In this document: piece by piece, positions 50,380 to 59,557 of the stretch
Position numbering within the stretch: the stretch's first letter is position 1
How the letters are laid out: each line of letters opens with the position of its first letter
NCBI RefSeq assembly: GCF_041080625.1
Contig: NZ_CP163518.1
Coordinates: 5,518,001-5,582,000 of the forward strand
DNA length: 64,000 bases
Reading direction: 5' to 3'
Source of the DNA: Streptomyces sp. CG1
GTDB lineage: Bacteria; Actinomycetota; Actinomycetes; Streptomycetales; Streptomycetaceae
Program-made: the position numbers and the translations under genes
Notes under the pieces: generated by a model
Told to the model about the DNA's origin: nothing
What the model saw: the letters and a program-made list of their open reading frames with translations, nothing else
The model's database searches: none

Positions 50380-50427
50380 GGCCCCGGGGGGCTCCGTACC
50401 TCATCGTCTGACGCAAGGACGTGTGTC

Positions 50428-52770
50428 ATGGAAGTCCTCGGCGTACTCGTCGCCGTGTGTCTCGTCGTCGTACTGCTCGCGCTGTTCGGGTTCTCGCGGC
50501 TGTACCGCAAGGTGGACCAGAGCCAGGCCCTGATCGTGTCGAAGACACGACGGGTCGATGTGTCCTTCACCGGGCAGGTCGTCCTGCCGATCCTGCACAA
50601 GGCCGAGGTGATGGACATCTCGGTGAAGACGATCGAGATCAGCCGCTCCGGCCGGGACGGACTGATCTGCCGGGACAACATCCGCGCCGACATCCGGATC
50701 CTGTTCTTCGTGAAGGTCAACAAGACCGTCCCGGACGTCATCAAGGTCGCCCAGACCGTCGGCACCGAGCGCGCCAGCCACCAGGACACGCTGCAGGAGC
50801 TGTTCCACGCGAAGTTCTCCGAGGCGCTGAAGACCGTCGGCAAGCAGATGGACTTCACCGACCTGTACACCAAGCGCGAGGAACTCCGTTACCACATCAT
50901 CGAGTTGATCGGCATCGACCTCAACGGCTACCACCTCGAGGACGCGGCGATCGACTACCTGGAGCAGACCCCGCTCACCCAGCTCGACCCGGCCAACGTC
51001 CTCGACGCCCAGGGCATCCGCAAGATCACCGAGCTGACGGCCGTCGAGCACGTGCGTACCAACGAGGCCAAGCGCAACGAGCAGAAGGAGATCACCCGCC
51101 AGGACGTCGACGCCCGCGAGGCCATCCTGGAGCTGGAGCGGCGGCAGAAGGACGCCGAGATCAAGCAGAAGCGGGAGATCGAGACCTCCCGGGCTCGCGA
51201 GGAGGCCGAGACCGCCCGCGTGGTGGAGGAGGAACGGCTGCGCGCCCAGGGCGCCTTCCTGCGCACCGAGGAACAGCTCGGCGTGCAGCGCGAGAACCAG
51301 GCCCGGGAGATCGCCGTGGCCGCGAAGAACCGCGAACGCGTCATCGCCGTCGAGAACGAGCGCATCGAGAAGGACCGCCTGCTCGAAGTCATCGCCCGGG
51401 AACGGGAGACCCAACTCACCCGGATCTCCGCCGACAAGGAGGTCGAGGCGGAGAAGCGGGAGATCGCCGAGGTCGTCAGGGAGCGGGTCGCGGTGGACCG
51501 TACGGTCGCCGAGCAGGAGGAGTCCATCAAGAAGCTGCGCGTCGTCGAGGAGGCGGAGCGCGAGCGGCAGACCCTCGTCATCGCCGCCGAGGCGGAGGCG
51601 CAGGAGAAGCTGGTCAAGGACATCAAGGCCGCGGAGGCCGCGGAGCAGGCGGCCACGCACCGCGCCGCGGAGGAACTGACCCTGGCGGAGGCCCGGTTGA
51701 AGACGGCCGACCTCGACGCCCGGGCCAAGCTGCGGCTCGCCGAGGGCGTCCAGGCCGAGGCCGCCGCCGAGGGCCTTGCCGCCGTCCAGGTCCGCGACAA
51801 GGAGGCCGAGGTCACCGTCAAGGCCGGCCGCGCCGAGGCGGAGGCCACGGAGGCGCGGCTGCGCGCGGAGGCCGAGGGCGCCCAGGCCAAGGCGTTGGCG
51901 GAGGCCGAGGGCGCGCGGGCGAAGGGGCTCGCGGAGGCCGAAGGAGCCCGCGCGGCGGCGGAGGCCACCGCGGCACGGCTGAAGGCCGAGGCGGAGGGTG
52001 CCCGGGCCAAGGGGCTTGCGGAGGCCGAGGGTGCGCGGGCGGCGGCGGAGGCCGCTGAGGTGCGGCTGAAGGCCGAGGCGGAAGGCGCCCGGGCGAAGGC
52101 GTTGGCGGAGGCCGAGGGGGCAAAGGCCAGGGGGCTTGCGGAGGCCGAGGGTGCGCGGGCGAAGGGACAGGCCGAGGCGGAGGGCGCCAAGGCGAAGGCC
52201 CTCGCGGAGGCCACGGCGATCTGCGAGAAGCTGAAAGCCGAGGCCGCCGGTCTGACCGAGAAGGCCGCCGCGATGGCCGCGCTGGACGAGTCCTCGCGCG
52301 GGCACGAGGAGTACCGGCTGCGACTGCAGGCGGAGAAGGAGATCCGGCTGGCCGGTCTGGAGACACAGCGGCAGGTCGCCGAGGCGCAGGCGAGCGTCCT
52401 CGCGACCGGGCTGGAGCACGCCGACATCGACATCGTCGGCGGGGAGTCCGTCTTCTTCGACCGGCTGGTCTCGGCGGTCTCGCTCGGCAAGGGCGTGGAC
52501 GGGTTCGTCGACAACTCCCGTACCGCACAGGCGCTGGCGAAGCCCTGGCTGGACGGCTCGGGCAGCTTCACCGAGGACCTGGGCAGGATCCTCGGCTCCG
52601 TCGGATCGGCGGACGTGCGGAACCTGACGGTGTCGGCGCTGCTGATGAAGCAGATCAAGGGCGGCGGCCCGGAGGCGGGCCAGCTCCAGAAACTCCTCGA
52701 CCGCGCGAGCGAACTGGGCCTCGCGGACACACCGGTGACCGCCCTGAACGGAAGCGGCGCGCTGAACTGA
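50428..52770 (+). CDS. SPFH/flotillin-like membrane protein with long coiled coil
   Basis: A 780-residue protein: one N-terminal membrane helix (EVLGVLVAVCLVVVLLALFG), an SPFH/band-7 domain (about 25-215, KVDQSQALIVSKTRRVDVSFTG), then about 430 residues of charged coiled coil (about 220-650) that end in Ala/Glu repeats, and a C-terminal globular part with DIDIVGGESVFFDRLV. SPFH proteins form large ring or cage scaffolds on membranes. Downstream, after a dispersed repeat, lie a giant AAA ATPase and a membrane miniprotein. Flotillin-like plus large 'DNA repair ATPase' pairs occur in several phyla, and their function is unknown. AAGGAC precedes the ATG. Confidence 0.9.
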   Translation: MEVLGVLVAVCLVVVLLALFGFSRLYRKVDQSQALIVSKTRRVDVSFTGQVVLPILHKAEVMDISVKTIEISRSGRDGLICRDNIRADIRILFFVKVNKTVPDVIKVAQTVGTERASHQDTLQELFHAKFSEALKTVGKQMDFTDLYTKREELRYHIIELIGIDLNGYHLEDAAIDYLEQTPLTQLDPANVLDAQGIRKITELTAVEHVRTNEAKRNEQKEITRQDVDAREAILELERRQKDAEIKQKREIETSRAREEAETARVVEEERLRAQGAFLRTEEQLGVQRENQAREIAVAAKNRERVIAVENERIEKDRLLEVIARERETQLTRISADKEVEAEKREIAEVVRERVAVDRTVAEQEESIKKLRVVEEAERERQTLVIAAEAEAQEKLVKDIKAAEAAEQAATHRAAEELTLAEARLKTADLDARAKLRLAEGVQAEAAAEGLAAVQVRDKEAEVTVKAGRAEAEATEARLRAEAEGAQAKALAEAEGARAKGLAEAEGARAAAEATAARLKAEAEGARAKGLAEAEGARAAAEAAEVRLKAEAEGARAKALAEAEGAKARGLAEAEGARAKGQAEAEGAKAKALAEATAICEKLKAEAAGLTEKAAAMAALDESSRGHEEYRLRLQAEKEIRLAGLETQRQVAEAQASVLATGLEHADIDIVGGESVFFDRLVSAVSLGKGVDGFVDNSRTAQALAKPWLDGSGSFTEDLGRILGSVGSADVRNLTVSALLMKQIKGGGPEAGQLQKLLDRASELGLADTPVTALNGSGALN
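51919..52200. repeat. 87-bp tandem repeats in the SPFH gene
   Basis: A 29-residue unit beginning AKGLAEAEGARAAAEA occurs at 51919-52005 and 52006-52092, followed by shorter copies of AEAEGA(R/K)AK to about 52200. This extends the coiled-coil stalk and is a likely place of length variation. Confidence 0.8.
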
Positions 52771-52825
52771 GGCCGGCGGGATGGGGCGCTGCTCGCTGAG
52801 AGGTGCCGCTGCGCCCACCCGTGCC

Positions 52826-52970
52826 GCCTGGGGGTCCCCCCAGGCCCTTAAGGCACTGGGGGAGGCACGACTGCCCGCAGCGGCGCGGCGCCATGCGGCT
52901 GACGTCAGCTGCAACTCCCCAGGGGCGCGGGGAACTGCGCGACCAGCCCCGCACGCACCCGCACATGACC
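52826..52970. repeat. Dispersed Streptomyces repeat between SPFH and ATPase genes
   Basis: It starts with a 9-bp hairpin (GCCTGGGGG, 52826-52834, with 52837-52845), then CCTTAAGGCACTGGGGGAGG, and ends with CTCCCCAGGGGCGCGGGGAA and CTGCGCGACCAGCCCCGCAC. I recall both parts as frequent intergenic elements in Streptomyces. It separates two genes that otherwise look like one operon and may process or partly terminate the transcript. No gene is seen in this 218-base gap. Confidence 0.6.
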
Positions 52971-52988
52971 ACGAAGGGAACCACCCCC

Positions 52989-55900
52989 ATGGCCACCGCT
53001 GAGGCGCCGCAGGCCACCGTCGACGCCGGTACCTACGAGGTACTCCGCGACCGGCTCGCCGTACACGCCGCCGACCTCGCCCGGAGGGCATCCACGCTCA
53101 ACGCCCGCCGGACCGAGGAGTTCGGGTCGGCGAAACTGGACCTCGTTGCCACCGCCCGGCTACGGACCCCGCACCCGTGCGTCCCGAGCGACATCGTGGC
53201 CGTAGGAGACACCCTGCTTTTCGGCGGAACCGGCGGAGCAGACGTGCTCGCGCTCCACGGCCGGGACGGCGAGCGGCTGCCCGAGGACGCCGTACCCGGA
53301 CTGCTGGACGACCCGGCGTTCGTACGGGAGTTCACCGCCCTGCACCGCTACTACCGGCAGGCCAGGCTGCTGCGGCTGCGCCGGGTCGACGGCCGGCTGC
53401 TCGCGGTGTTCCGCACCGGCGAGAAGGCCGACGACGTCCGCGTACTGCGCTGGAGCATCACCGACGACGGCCGGGCGGCCTTCCTGGACGCGCGCGGCGA
53501 CCGCGACGACGTCTTCCCGCCCGGCCAGGACGTCACCTGGTCCGAGACCACCCGCGAGGACCACGTCCTCGGCCGGGACCCGTACGTGGCCGTGCCCGGC
53601 GGGCTCGGCGTGACCACCGTCGGCGGCTCCCTCACCGTACGCACCCCGGACGGTGAGCCGCTGTACGCCGAGCCCGTGCAGGAACCGCTGCAGTCGCTCG
53701 CGGACGCGGCCGTCGGGCACGCGCGCGTCGGCCCGCTGGTGCTGCTGCGGGTGCGGCCGTACAAGGAGGACGCAGACCGGTATCTGGTGTTCGACACACT
53801 GATCCGGACCGTCGTCCGGCTCGACGGCATCGGGCAGGCCTGCCGGCGGCTGCCCGAGGAGCAGGGGATCGTCTTCTCCGGCGGGTACTGCCTGGCCGGC
53901 GGCGCGCACAAGACATACGAACTCGACGTGTCCGGGCTCGAGTTCGAGCGCGAGGTACGGGCGCCGAACGGCGAGGACGTGCTGTACGCCTTCCGGTCCC
54001 GCAGCGAAGGGCGCACGCTGCTGCTGTCGTACAACACGCTGCGCAAGGAGGTCGCGACCCCGCTGCCGTGCCGGGGCTGGGCGCTGTTCGAGGACGGCGC
54101 GCTCGCCGTGCTGCGCGCCGACGGCGACGAGCCCGCGCACACCCATCCGCTGCAGTGGTGGACCTCGCCGTACGTCTCCGACACCCACGCGGCCGCGCTG
54201 CGCACCGGCAGCGGCGCGCTCGCCCGGGTCGGCAACGCGGACCTGGTGCGCGGTCTCGCCGACTGTCTGTCGGTGGCCCGGCTCGTCACCGACGGCATCG
54301 AGACCAGCGAGGGCTACCGGGCGTTGGCCGCCGCCTGTGTACGCAGCGCCGACACCAACCACTGGCTCGCCGATCCCGAACTCGGTGATCTGGCAGGCCC
54401 GTTGGGTGAACTCCGGGACACCGCCGAGCAGGTGCTGGCCGAGTTCGAGACCGTACAGGAGCTGACCCGGCAGGCCGCGGGCGCGTTGGAGGAGGCCGCC
54501 GAGCGGATCGCCGCCGTGGTGCGGCGGCTGCGCGGCGAGGCCCCGCGCGAGGCCGCCGCCTGGGTGCGCGGTCTGACCGAACTCCGGCATGCGCACGGGC
54601 ACTTGCTCACGCTGCGGGAGCTGCGATACGTCGACGCGGCCGGGCTGCAGGCGCTGGCCGACGGCGCGGAGGCCGATCTCGCCGCGTTCGGGCGGCGCGC
54701 GGTGACCTTCCTGGCCCGTGAGGACGCCTTCGCCGACCAGCAGGACGAGGTCGAGCGGCTGGTCGGGGAGGCGGCGGCCGTCGAGACCGTCGCGGGCGCC
54801 GCGCCCGTCACCGCCCGGCTGGACGAGCTGGCCGACGGGCTGCGCACGGTCACCGAGGTCGTGACCGGCCTCGACATCGCCGACGCCACGGTCCGTACGG
54901 CCGTGCTGGAGCGGATCGCCGAGGTGCTCGGTGGCGTCAACCGGGCCCGGGCGACTCTGGATGCCCGCCGTCGCAGCCTCCAGGACAGCGAGGGGCGGGC
55001 CGAGTTCGCCGCCGAGACCGCACTGCTCGCGCAGGCCGTCACCGCGGCGCTCGCCGTCTCCGGCACACCGGAGGAGTGCGACGACCAACTGACGTCCGTA
55101 CTGGGCCGGTTGGAGGATCTGGACGGCCGGTTCGCCGAGTTCGACGACTTCCTCGCCGAACTCGCCGACCGCCGTACCGAGATCTACGAGGCGTTCGCCG
55201 CCCGCAAGCAGTCCCTCGCCGACGCCCGCGCCCGCCGCGCCGAGCAGCTCGCCGTCTCGGCGGGGCGCATGCTGGAGACGATCGCCCGCCGGGCGGTCAC
55301 GCTCCCGGACACCGACGCGGTCACCACCTACTTCGCCTCCGATCCGCTGGTCGGCAAGGTCCGCCGCACCGCCGACGAGCTGCGCGCCCTCGGCGACAGC
55401 GTGCGCGCCGAGGAACTCGGCGGCCGGCTGAAGTCCGCCGGCCAGGAGGCCGCCCGCGCCCTGCGCGACCGCGGCGACCTGTACGCCGACGACGGCCGCA
55501 CCCTGCTGCTCGGCGCCCACCGCTTCGCCGTCAACACCCAGCCGCTCGACCTGACGTTGGTCCCGCACGGCGACACCCTGGCCTTCGCGGTGATGGGCAC
55601 CGACTACCGCCGCCCGGTGACGGACCCCGCTTTCGCCGCGACCCGCCGCTACTGGGACCGGCAGCTACCCTCCGAGTCACCCGAGGTCTACCGCGCCGAA
55701 CACCTCGCCGCCCGCCTGCTCGCCGAACCGGGCCCGGCCGCCCTCGCCGCCGCCGACGACCTGCCGGACCTGGTCCGCCGGGCGGCGCAGGAGTCGTACG
55801 ACGAGGGCTATGAGCGCGGCGTCCACGACCACGACGCGACCGCCGTGCTGCGCGCCCTGCTGCCCCTGTACGAGGCCGCCGGGACCCTGCGCCACGAGCC

Positions 55901-57809
55901 CGCCGCCCGTGCCACCGCCCAGCTGTTCTGGGCGCACGGCACGACGGACGAGGCCCGCACCGCCTGGCGGCGACGGGCGCTGTCCCTGGCCCGCGCCCGG
56001 GACGCCTTCGGTGCCGTACCGGCGATCGGGGAGCTGGAGCGGGAGCTGGCGGGCGCGATCGAGGCCTGGGATCCACGGGCGGCCGGCGGCCCGGCCGCCG
56101 CATACCTCTTCGAGGAGCTGACCTGCGGTCCGGAGGGCTTCGTCCTCGGTGTCACGGCACGCACGCTGCTGGAGAAGTTCCGGCACGCGGAGGGGGGTTA
56201 CGGGGCCGGCCTGGAGGGGCTGACCGACCTAGGCGCGCGCCGGCAGGTGGTGCACGCCTGGCTCGGCGCGTACGCCGCCGCCACCGGCACCGAGGCCGGG
56301 CCCGGCGAACTGGCGGAGGCGGTGGCCGTCGAGCTGTGCCCGGGCCTGCCCCGTTACGACGGCGACGCCCCGCTCACCGCGACGGCGGAGGGTCTCCTGG
56401 GCACGCACCCGAGGGTGGCCGGAGGCCGACTGCCGTTGCGGGTGGACGAGTTCCTGGCCCGCACGGCCCGCTTCACGGCCGAGGAGGTCCCCGCCTTCCG
56501 CGCCTACCAGCGCCACCGTACGACCCTGGTGGCGGCCGAACGCGACCGCATCCGGCTGGACGACCACCGCCCCCGGGTGATGTCGGCGTTCGTCCGCAAT
56601 CGCCTGGTCGACGAGGTGTACCTGCCCCTGATCGGCGACAGCCTGGCCCGCCAGCTCGGTACGACCGGTGAGTCGAAGCGGACCGACACCGGCGGTCTGC
56701 TGCTGCTGATCTCCCCGCCGGGCTACGGCAAGACGACGCTCATGGAGTACGTCGCCGACCGGCTCGGGCTGATGCTGGTCAAGGTCAGCGGCCCGGCGCT
56801 CGGTCACGCCGTGACCTCGCTGGACCCGGCCGACGCCCCGAACGCCACCGCCCGCCGCGAGATCGAGAAGATCAACTTCGCGCTGGCGGCCGGCAACAAC
56901 ACCCTGCTCCACCTGGACGACATCCAGCACACCTCGCCCGAGCTGCTGCAGAAGTTCATCCCGCTGTGCGACGCGACCCGGCGCGTGGACGGTGTGTGGG
57001 ACGGCGAGCCGCGCACCTACGACCTGCGCGGCAAGCGCTTCGCGGTCTGTATGGCCGGCAACCCCTACACCGAGTCCGGCGAACGCTTCCGCATCCCGGA
57101 CATGCTGGCCAACCGGGCCGACGTGTGGAACCTCGGCGATGTCCTCACCGGCAAGGAGGACGTCTTCGCGCTCAGCTTGGTCGAGAACGCCCTCACCGCC
57201 AACCCGGTGCTCGCCCCGCTCGCCGCCCGCGACCGCGCCGACCTGGACCTGCTGGTCCGACTGGCCGCGGCCGACCCCACGGCCCGCGCGGACCGCCTGA
57301 CCCAGCCGATGCCGACGGCCGAACTCGACCGTGTGCTGGCGGTGTTGCGCCATGTGACGGCGGTCCGCGACACCGTCCTGACGGTCAACGCGGCCTATAT
57401 CGCCTCCGCCGCCCAGTCCGAAGCCGCCCGCACGGAACCCCCGTTCCGCCTCCAGGGCTCCTACCGTGACATGAACAAGATCGCCCAGCGGCTGCGGCCG
57501 GTCATGAACGACGCCGAACGCCAGGCCGTCGTCGACGACCACTACACGGCCGAGGCCCAGACCCTCACCACGGGCGCCGAGGCCAACCTGCTGAAACTGG
57601 CCGAACTGCGCGGCACGCTGGACACCGGCCGGGCCGCCCGCTGGACCGAGGTGAAGACGGCCCACGCCCGCGCCCGCGCCCTCGGCGGACCCGAGGACGA
57701 CCCCCTCACCCGGGCGGTGGCGGCCCTGGGTCTGCTGGCGGACCGGGTGGCGGCGGTGGAGTCGGCGATCAGCCGGGCCCGGGCCGGGGCCGGGGAAGAG
57801 GACCGGTGA
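52989..57809 (+). CDS. Giant AAA ATPase ('DNA repair ATPase' type)
   Basis: A 1606-residue protein. The first about 420 residues are beta-rich and propeller-like (SDIVAVGDTLLFGGTGGADVL, GGSLTVRTPDGEPLYAEP). Long helices and coiled coils follow (about 430-830), then a mixed region, and one AAA domain near the end (about 1225-1500). Walker A is SPPGYGKTTLMEY (about 1242-1250), Walker B LLHLDDIQ (about 1309-1316) and the sensor-1 Asn is in CMAGNPYTESGE. Proteins of this layout are often named DNA repair ATPase without proof. Pairing with an SPFH protein argues for a membrane-associated remodelling machine. GAAGGGA before ATG 52989 decides the start over an ATG eight codons earlier. Confidence 0.88.
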   Translation: MATAEAPQATVDAGTYEVLRDRLAVHAADLARRASTLNARRTEEFGSAKLDLVATARLRTPHPCVPSDIVAVGDTLLFGGTGGADVLALHGRDGERLPEDAVPGLLDDPAFVREFTALHRYYRQARLLRLRRVDGRLLAVFRTGEKADDVRVLRWSITDDGRAAFLDARGDRDDVFPPGQDVTWSETTREDHVLGRDPYVAVPGGLGVTTVGGSLTVRTPDGEPLYAEPVQEPLQSLADAAVGHARVGPLVLLRVRPYKEDADRYLVFDTLIRTVVRLDGIGQACRRLPEEQGIVFSGGYCLAGGAHKTYELDVSGLEFEREVRAPNGEDVLYAFRSRSEGRTLLLSYNTLRKEVATPLPCRGWALFEDGALAVLRADGDEPAHTHPLQWWTSPYVSDTHAAALRTGSGALARVGNADLVRGLADCLSVARLVTDGIETSEGYRALAAACVRSADTNHWLADPELGDLAGPLGELRDTAEQVLAEFETVQELTRQAAGALEEAAERIAAVVRRLRGEAPREAAAWVRGLTELRHAHGHLLTLRELRYVDAAGLQALADGAEADLAAFGRRAVTFLAREDAFADQQDEVERLVGEAAAVETVAGAAPVTARLDELADGLRTVTEVVTGLDIADATVRTAVLERIAEVLGGVNRARATLDARRRSLQDSEGRAEFAAETALLAQAVTAALAVSGTPEECDDQLTSVLGRLEDLDGRFAEFDDFLAELADRRTEIYEAFAARKQSLADARARRAEQLAVSAGRMLETIARRAVTLPDTDAVTTYFASDPLVGKVRRTADELRALGDSVRAEELGGRLKSAGQEAARALRDRGDLYADDGRTLLLGAHRFAVNTQPLDLTLVPHGDTLAFAVMGTDYRRPVTDPAFAATRRYWDRQLPSESPEVYRAEHLAARLLAEPGPAALAAADDLPDLVRRAAQESYDEGYERGVHDHDATAVLRALLPLYEAAGTLRHEPAARATAQLFWAHGTTDEARTAWRRRALSLARARDAFGAVPAIGELERELAGAIEAWDPRAAGGPAAAYLFEELTCGPEGFVLGVTARTLLEKFRHAEGGYGAGLEGLTDLGARRQVVHAWLGAYAAATGTEAGPGELAEAVAVELCPGLPRYDGDAPLTATAEGLLGTHPRVAGGRLPLRVDEFLARTARFTAEEVPAFRAYQRHRTTLVAAERDRIRLDDHRPRVMSAFVRNRLVDEVYLPLIGDSLARQLGTTGESKRTDTGGLLLLISPPGYGKTTLMEYVADRLGLMLVKVSGPALGHAVTSLDPADAPNATARREIEKINFALAAGNNTLLHLDDIQHTSPELLQKFIPLCDATRRVDGVWDGEPRTYDLRGKRFAVCMAGNPYTESGERFRIPDMLANRADVWNLGDVLTGKEDVFALSLVENALTANPVLAPLAARDRADLDLLVRLAAADPTARADRLTQPMPTAELDRVLAVLRHVTAVRDTVLTVNAAYIASAAQSEAARTEPPFRLQGSYRDMNKIAQRLRPVMNDAERQAVVDDHYTAEAQTLTTGAEANLLKLAELRGTLDTGRAARWTEVKTAHARARALGGPEDDPLTRAVAALGLLADRVAAVESAISRARAGAGEEDR

Positions 57810-57916
57810 TGGTGTACTTCCTTGCGCCCCTGGCGTCCGCGTTGGCCTTCGTCGCCCTGAGTACGGCGGTACTGGTCCGCCGGGACAGACGGCTGGCGCG
57901 CCGCTACCGGAAGTGA
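57809..57916 (+). CDS. 35-residue membrane miniprotein overlapping the ATPase stop
   Basis: The ATG shares its A with the TGA of the ATPase gene (TGATG), so translation by re-initiation is expected. The product reads MVYFLAPLASALAFVALSTA, then VLVRRDRRLARRYRK: one membrane helix with a strongly basic cytoplasmic tail. This is a typical layout of small regulatory or anchoring subunits. It ends 10 bases before a convergent lipoprotein gene. It could recruit the ATPase to the membrane or to the SPFH ring; the coupling is the only evidence. Confidence 0.65.
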   Translation: MVYFLAPLASALAFVALSTAVLVRRDRRLARRYRK

Positions 57917-57925
57917 GACCGGAGA

Positions 57926-58450
57926 TCAGCAGCCGTTGTTCGGGTACAGCGGGATGAACCGGACGCGGGCGTGGGTGTCGGCGGCGTCGGTCGTGTCGTA
58001 GTCCGTGCGGTCGACACGGAACCAGACGTCGTCCCGCTTCCGGTCGCCGTTGACGTCGTCCAGGCGGACGCACCAGCGCTCCGGGCGCAGTTCCTTGCGA
58101 TACGTCTCGGTGCCGCTCCGCACCTTTTGACAGTTCTGGTAGTGCTCGGTGGTGTACCAGGTGCGGGTCCGGCGGTGGCTGCCGGAGCCGGAGTGCGAGG
58201 TGTGGCGGACCTGGCGGGTGCCGGGCGTGCACCTTCTGACCAGGTGCGGCCGGGTGGCCCGGGTGGTCGTGCGGGTGATGTGGCGGACCGTGTCCTTGAT
58301 GCCGTGGACGGGGTCCGAGCTCGGGGAGGCGGTGACGGCGCCCGCCGTGCCCGGGTGGGCGGCGCCGGTTCCGTGACCGCCGCCGCACGCGGCGAGCGCG
58401 CCCAGCAGGACCGCCGTCGCACCGGCTGTCAGCAGTCGGTTCCCGAACAT
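57926..58450 (-). CDS. Lipoprotein of unknown function
   Basis: A 174-residue protein with a lipobox (LGALAAC) at about 18-24, followed by a Gly/Ser/Thr-rich linker. The mature part is basic, rich in Arg, His and Thr (KDTVRHITRTTTRATRPHLVRRC), and ends with a block reading RLDDVNGDRKRDDVWFRVDRTDYD that resembles short Asp/Asn-rich repeat or calcium-binding stretches. Four Cys are present in the mature part. It is exported and attached to the membrane surface. I do not recognise the family. The ATG at 58450 begins MFGNRLL. Confidence 0.78.
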   Translation of the reverse strand: MFGNRLLTAGATAVLLGALAACGGGHGTGAAHPGTAGAVTASPSSDPVHGIKDTVRHITRTTTRATRPHLVRRCTPGTRQVRHTSHSGSGSHRRTRTWYTTEHYQNCQKVRSGTETYRKELRPERWCVRLDDVNGDRKRDDVWFRVDRTDYDTTDAADTHARVRFIPLYPNNGC

Positions 58451-58511
58451 GTGTCTCTCCCCCGTGGCCGGAGGCGTAGCGTAACCGGTCACCCGGAGCG
58501 CGCCGGTCCGG

Positions 58512-59366
58512 TCAGCCGAGGCAGACCAGGACCAGGCAGAGCTGCGAGGGCGAGGTCGACGCCGGGGCCGGGGCCGGGGTGGACGCGGAGGAACCGCCGC
58601 TGCCCGTGCTGCCGGTGGTGGTGGACGGCGGCGTCGGCCGTGCTGTCGTACCCGAGGACGACGGTGTGGTGCTCAGCGGCTGCGGGGTGGCCGCCGCGGT
58701 GGGGTGAGCCGCCACGGCCGCGGTGTGCGGGTAGTGGGTCGGCTGTGCCGTCTGCGGTGCGGTGGCGAGGGTCTGCTGGTGGGGGACGTTGGCCGTCGGT
58801 GTCTGCGCTGCCGTGGGGGTGGCAGGTGTGTGCCGGTGCGTGGCGGCGGGCAGTGCCGGGGCGGACGCGGGGTGGCTGGGCGCGGCCGACGGGGTCTCGG
58901 TGAGGCCCATGCTCCGGTTGTCCGGCGCGCTGGCCGCCTGGGCCCGGTCGCCCGAGCCGCGGTCCATCGAGGCGACCGTCAGGCCGCCGCCGACGAGTGC
59001 GACGGCGGTCGCCACCACGGCCCGGCGCTGGTTCTTCTTCCAGCGGGCCAGCTGCCGACGCCGGGCCGCGCGTCCCTGCGCAGCGCGCGGAGCGTCCGTG
59101 ACGTCGGCGGCCGGTTCGGTGGACGGCGCGTCCGCCGTGGCGTTGGGCAGCTCGGCGGTGGGCTCCTCGGTGCCGAACCAGCCGTCGGCGGCGGCCGCCG
59201 CCGACGGTGCCGGCGCCGCGAACCAGCGGTGGTCGGTGTGCCGCGCCGACGGTCCGGGGCGGCCGGCGGAGGTGCTGGGCGGGGCTATGTCGGGGGCGTA
59301 GGCACCGCACCCGGGACAGACCAGGGCGCCGTTGAGGTGGCGGCGGCACGAGGAGCAGTAGTCCAT
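58512..59366 (-). CDS. SCO2400-type zinc-ribbon membrane protein
   Basis: A 284-residue protein. Its N-terminus is a zinc ribbon with C4, C7, C17 and C20 (MDYCSSCRRHLNGALVCPGC), the hallmark of the SCO2400 family of Streptomyces. Next come an acidic Pro/Ala region, a basic stretch (GRAARRRQLARWKKNQRR), a single membrane helix (AVVATAVALVGGGLTVASM), and an outer domain that is almost wholly Ala/Thr/Pro/Ser, ending in LCLVLVCLG with two Cys. The zinc ribbon would be inside the cell. Its function is unknown. A perfect 16-bp palindrome lies upstream. Confidence 0.85.
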   Translation of the reverse strand: MDYCSSCRRHLNGALVCPGCGAYAPDIAPPSTSAGRPGPSARHTDHRWFAAPAPSAAAAADGWFGTEEPTAELPNATADAPSTEPAADVTDAPRAAQGRAARRRQLARWKKNQRRAVVATAVALVGGGLTVASMDRGSGDRAQAASAPDNRSMGLTETPSAAPSHPASAPALPAATHRHTPATPTAAQTPTANVPHQQTLATAPQTAQPTHYPHTAAVAAHPTAAATPQPLSTTPSSSGTTARPTPPSTTTGSTGSGGSSASTPAPAPASTSPSQLCLVLVCLG

Positions 59367-59414
59367 CTGCGGTCTTCCTGAGTCCAGGGGGAGCGGGCGT
59401 CCGTCACGGTAACG

Positions 59415-59430
59415 AGCCTTTCGAAAGGCT
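59415..59430. promoter_or_regulatory. Perfect 16-bp palindrome upstream of the SCO2400-type gene
   Basis: AGCCTTTCGAAAGGCT is fully self-complementary without a spacer, 49 bases upstream of the start at 59366. It is a good candidate operator for a dimeric regulator. It may instead act as a weak hairpin. Confidence 0.5.
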
Positions 59431-59557
59431 GTGTGCAGCCCGTGTGGCACTCCTGCGCAGATTCGTGGGGTCCTTTCCCCGTGTCCCGGCCGGGTCCGTG
59501 TCGTTTCCGTCGGCATAGTGGCGGGCGGCTCCGCACCGGACCGGCAGGAGGAAACGC

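Noticed and set aside
50401..53091. Minus-strand open frame of 896 codons opposite the SPFH gene
   Set aside because: Shadow created by the regular coiled-coil codons of the real gene; Leu/Gly/Arg repeats only.
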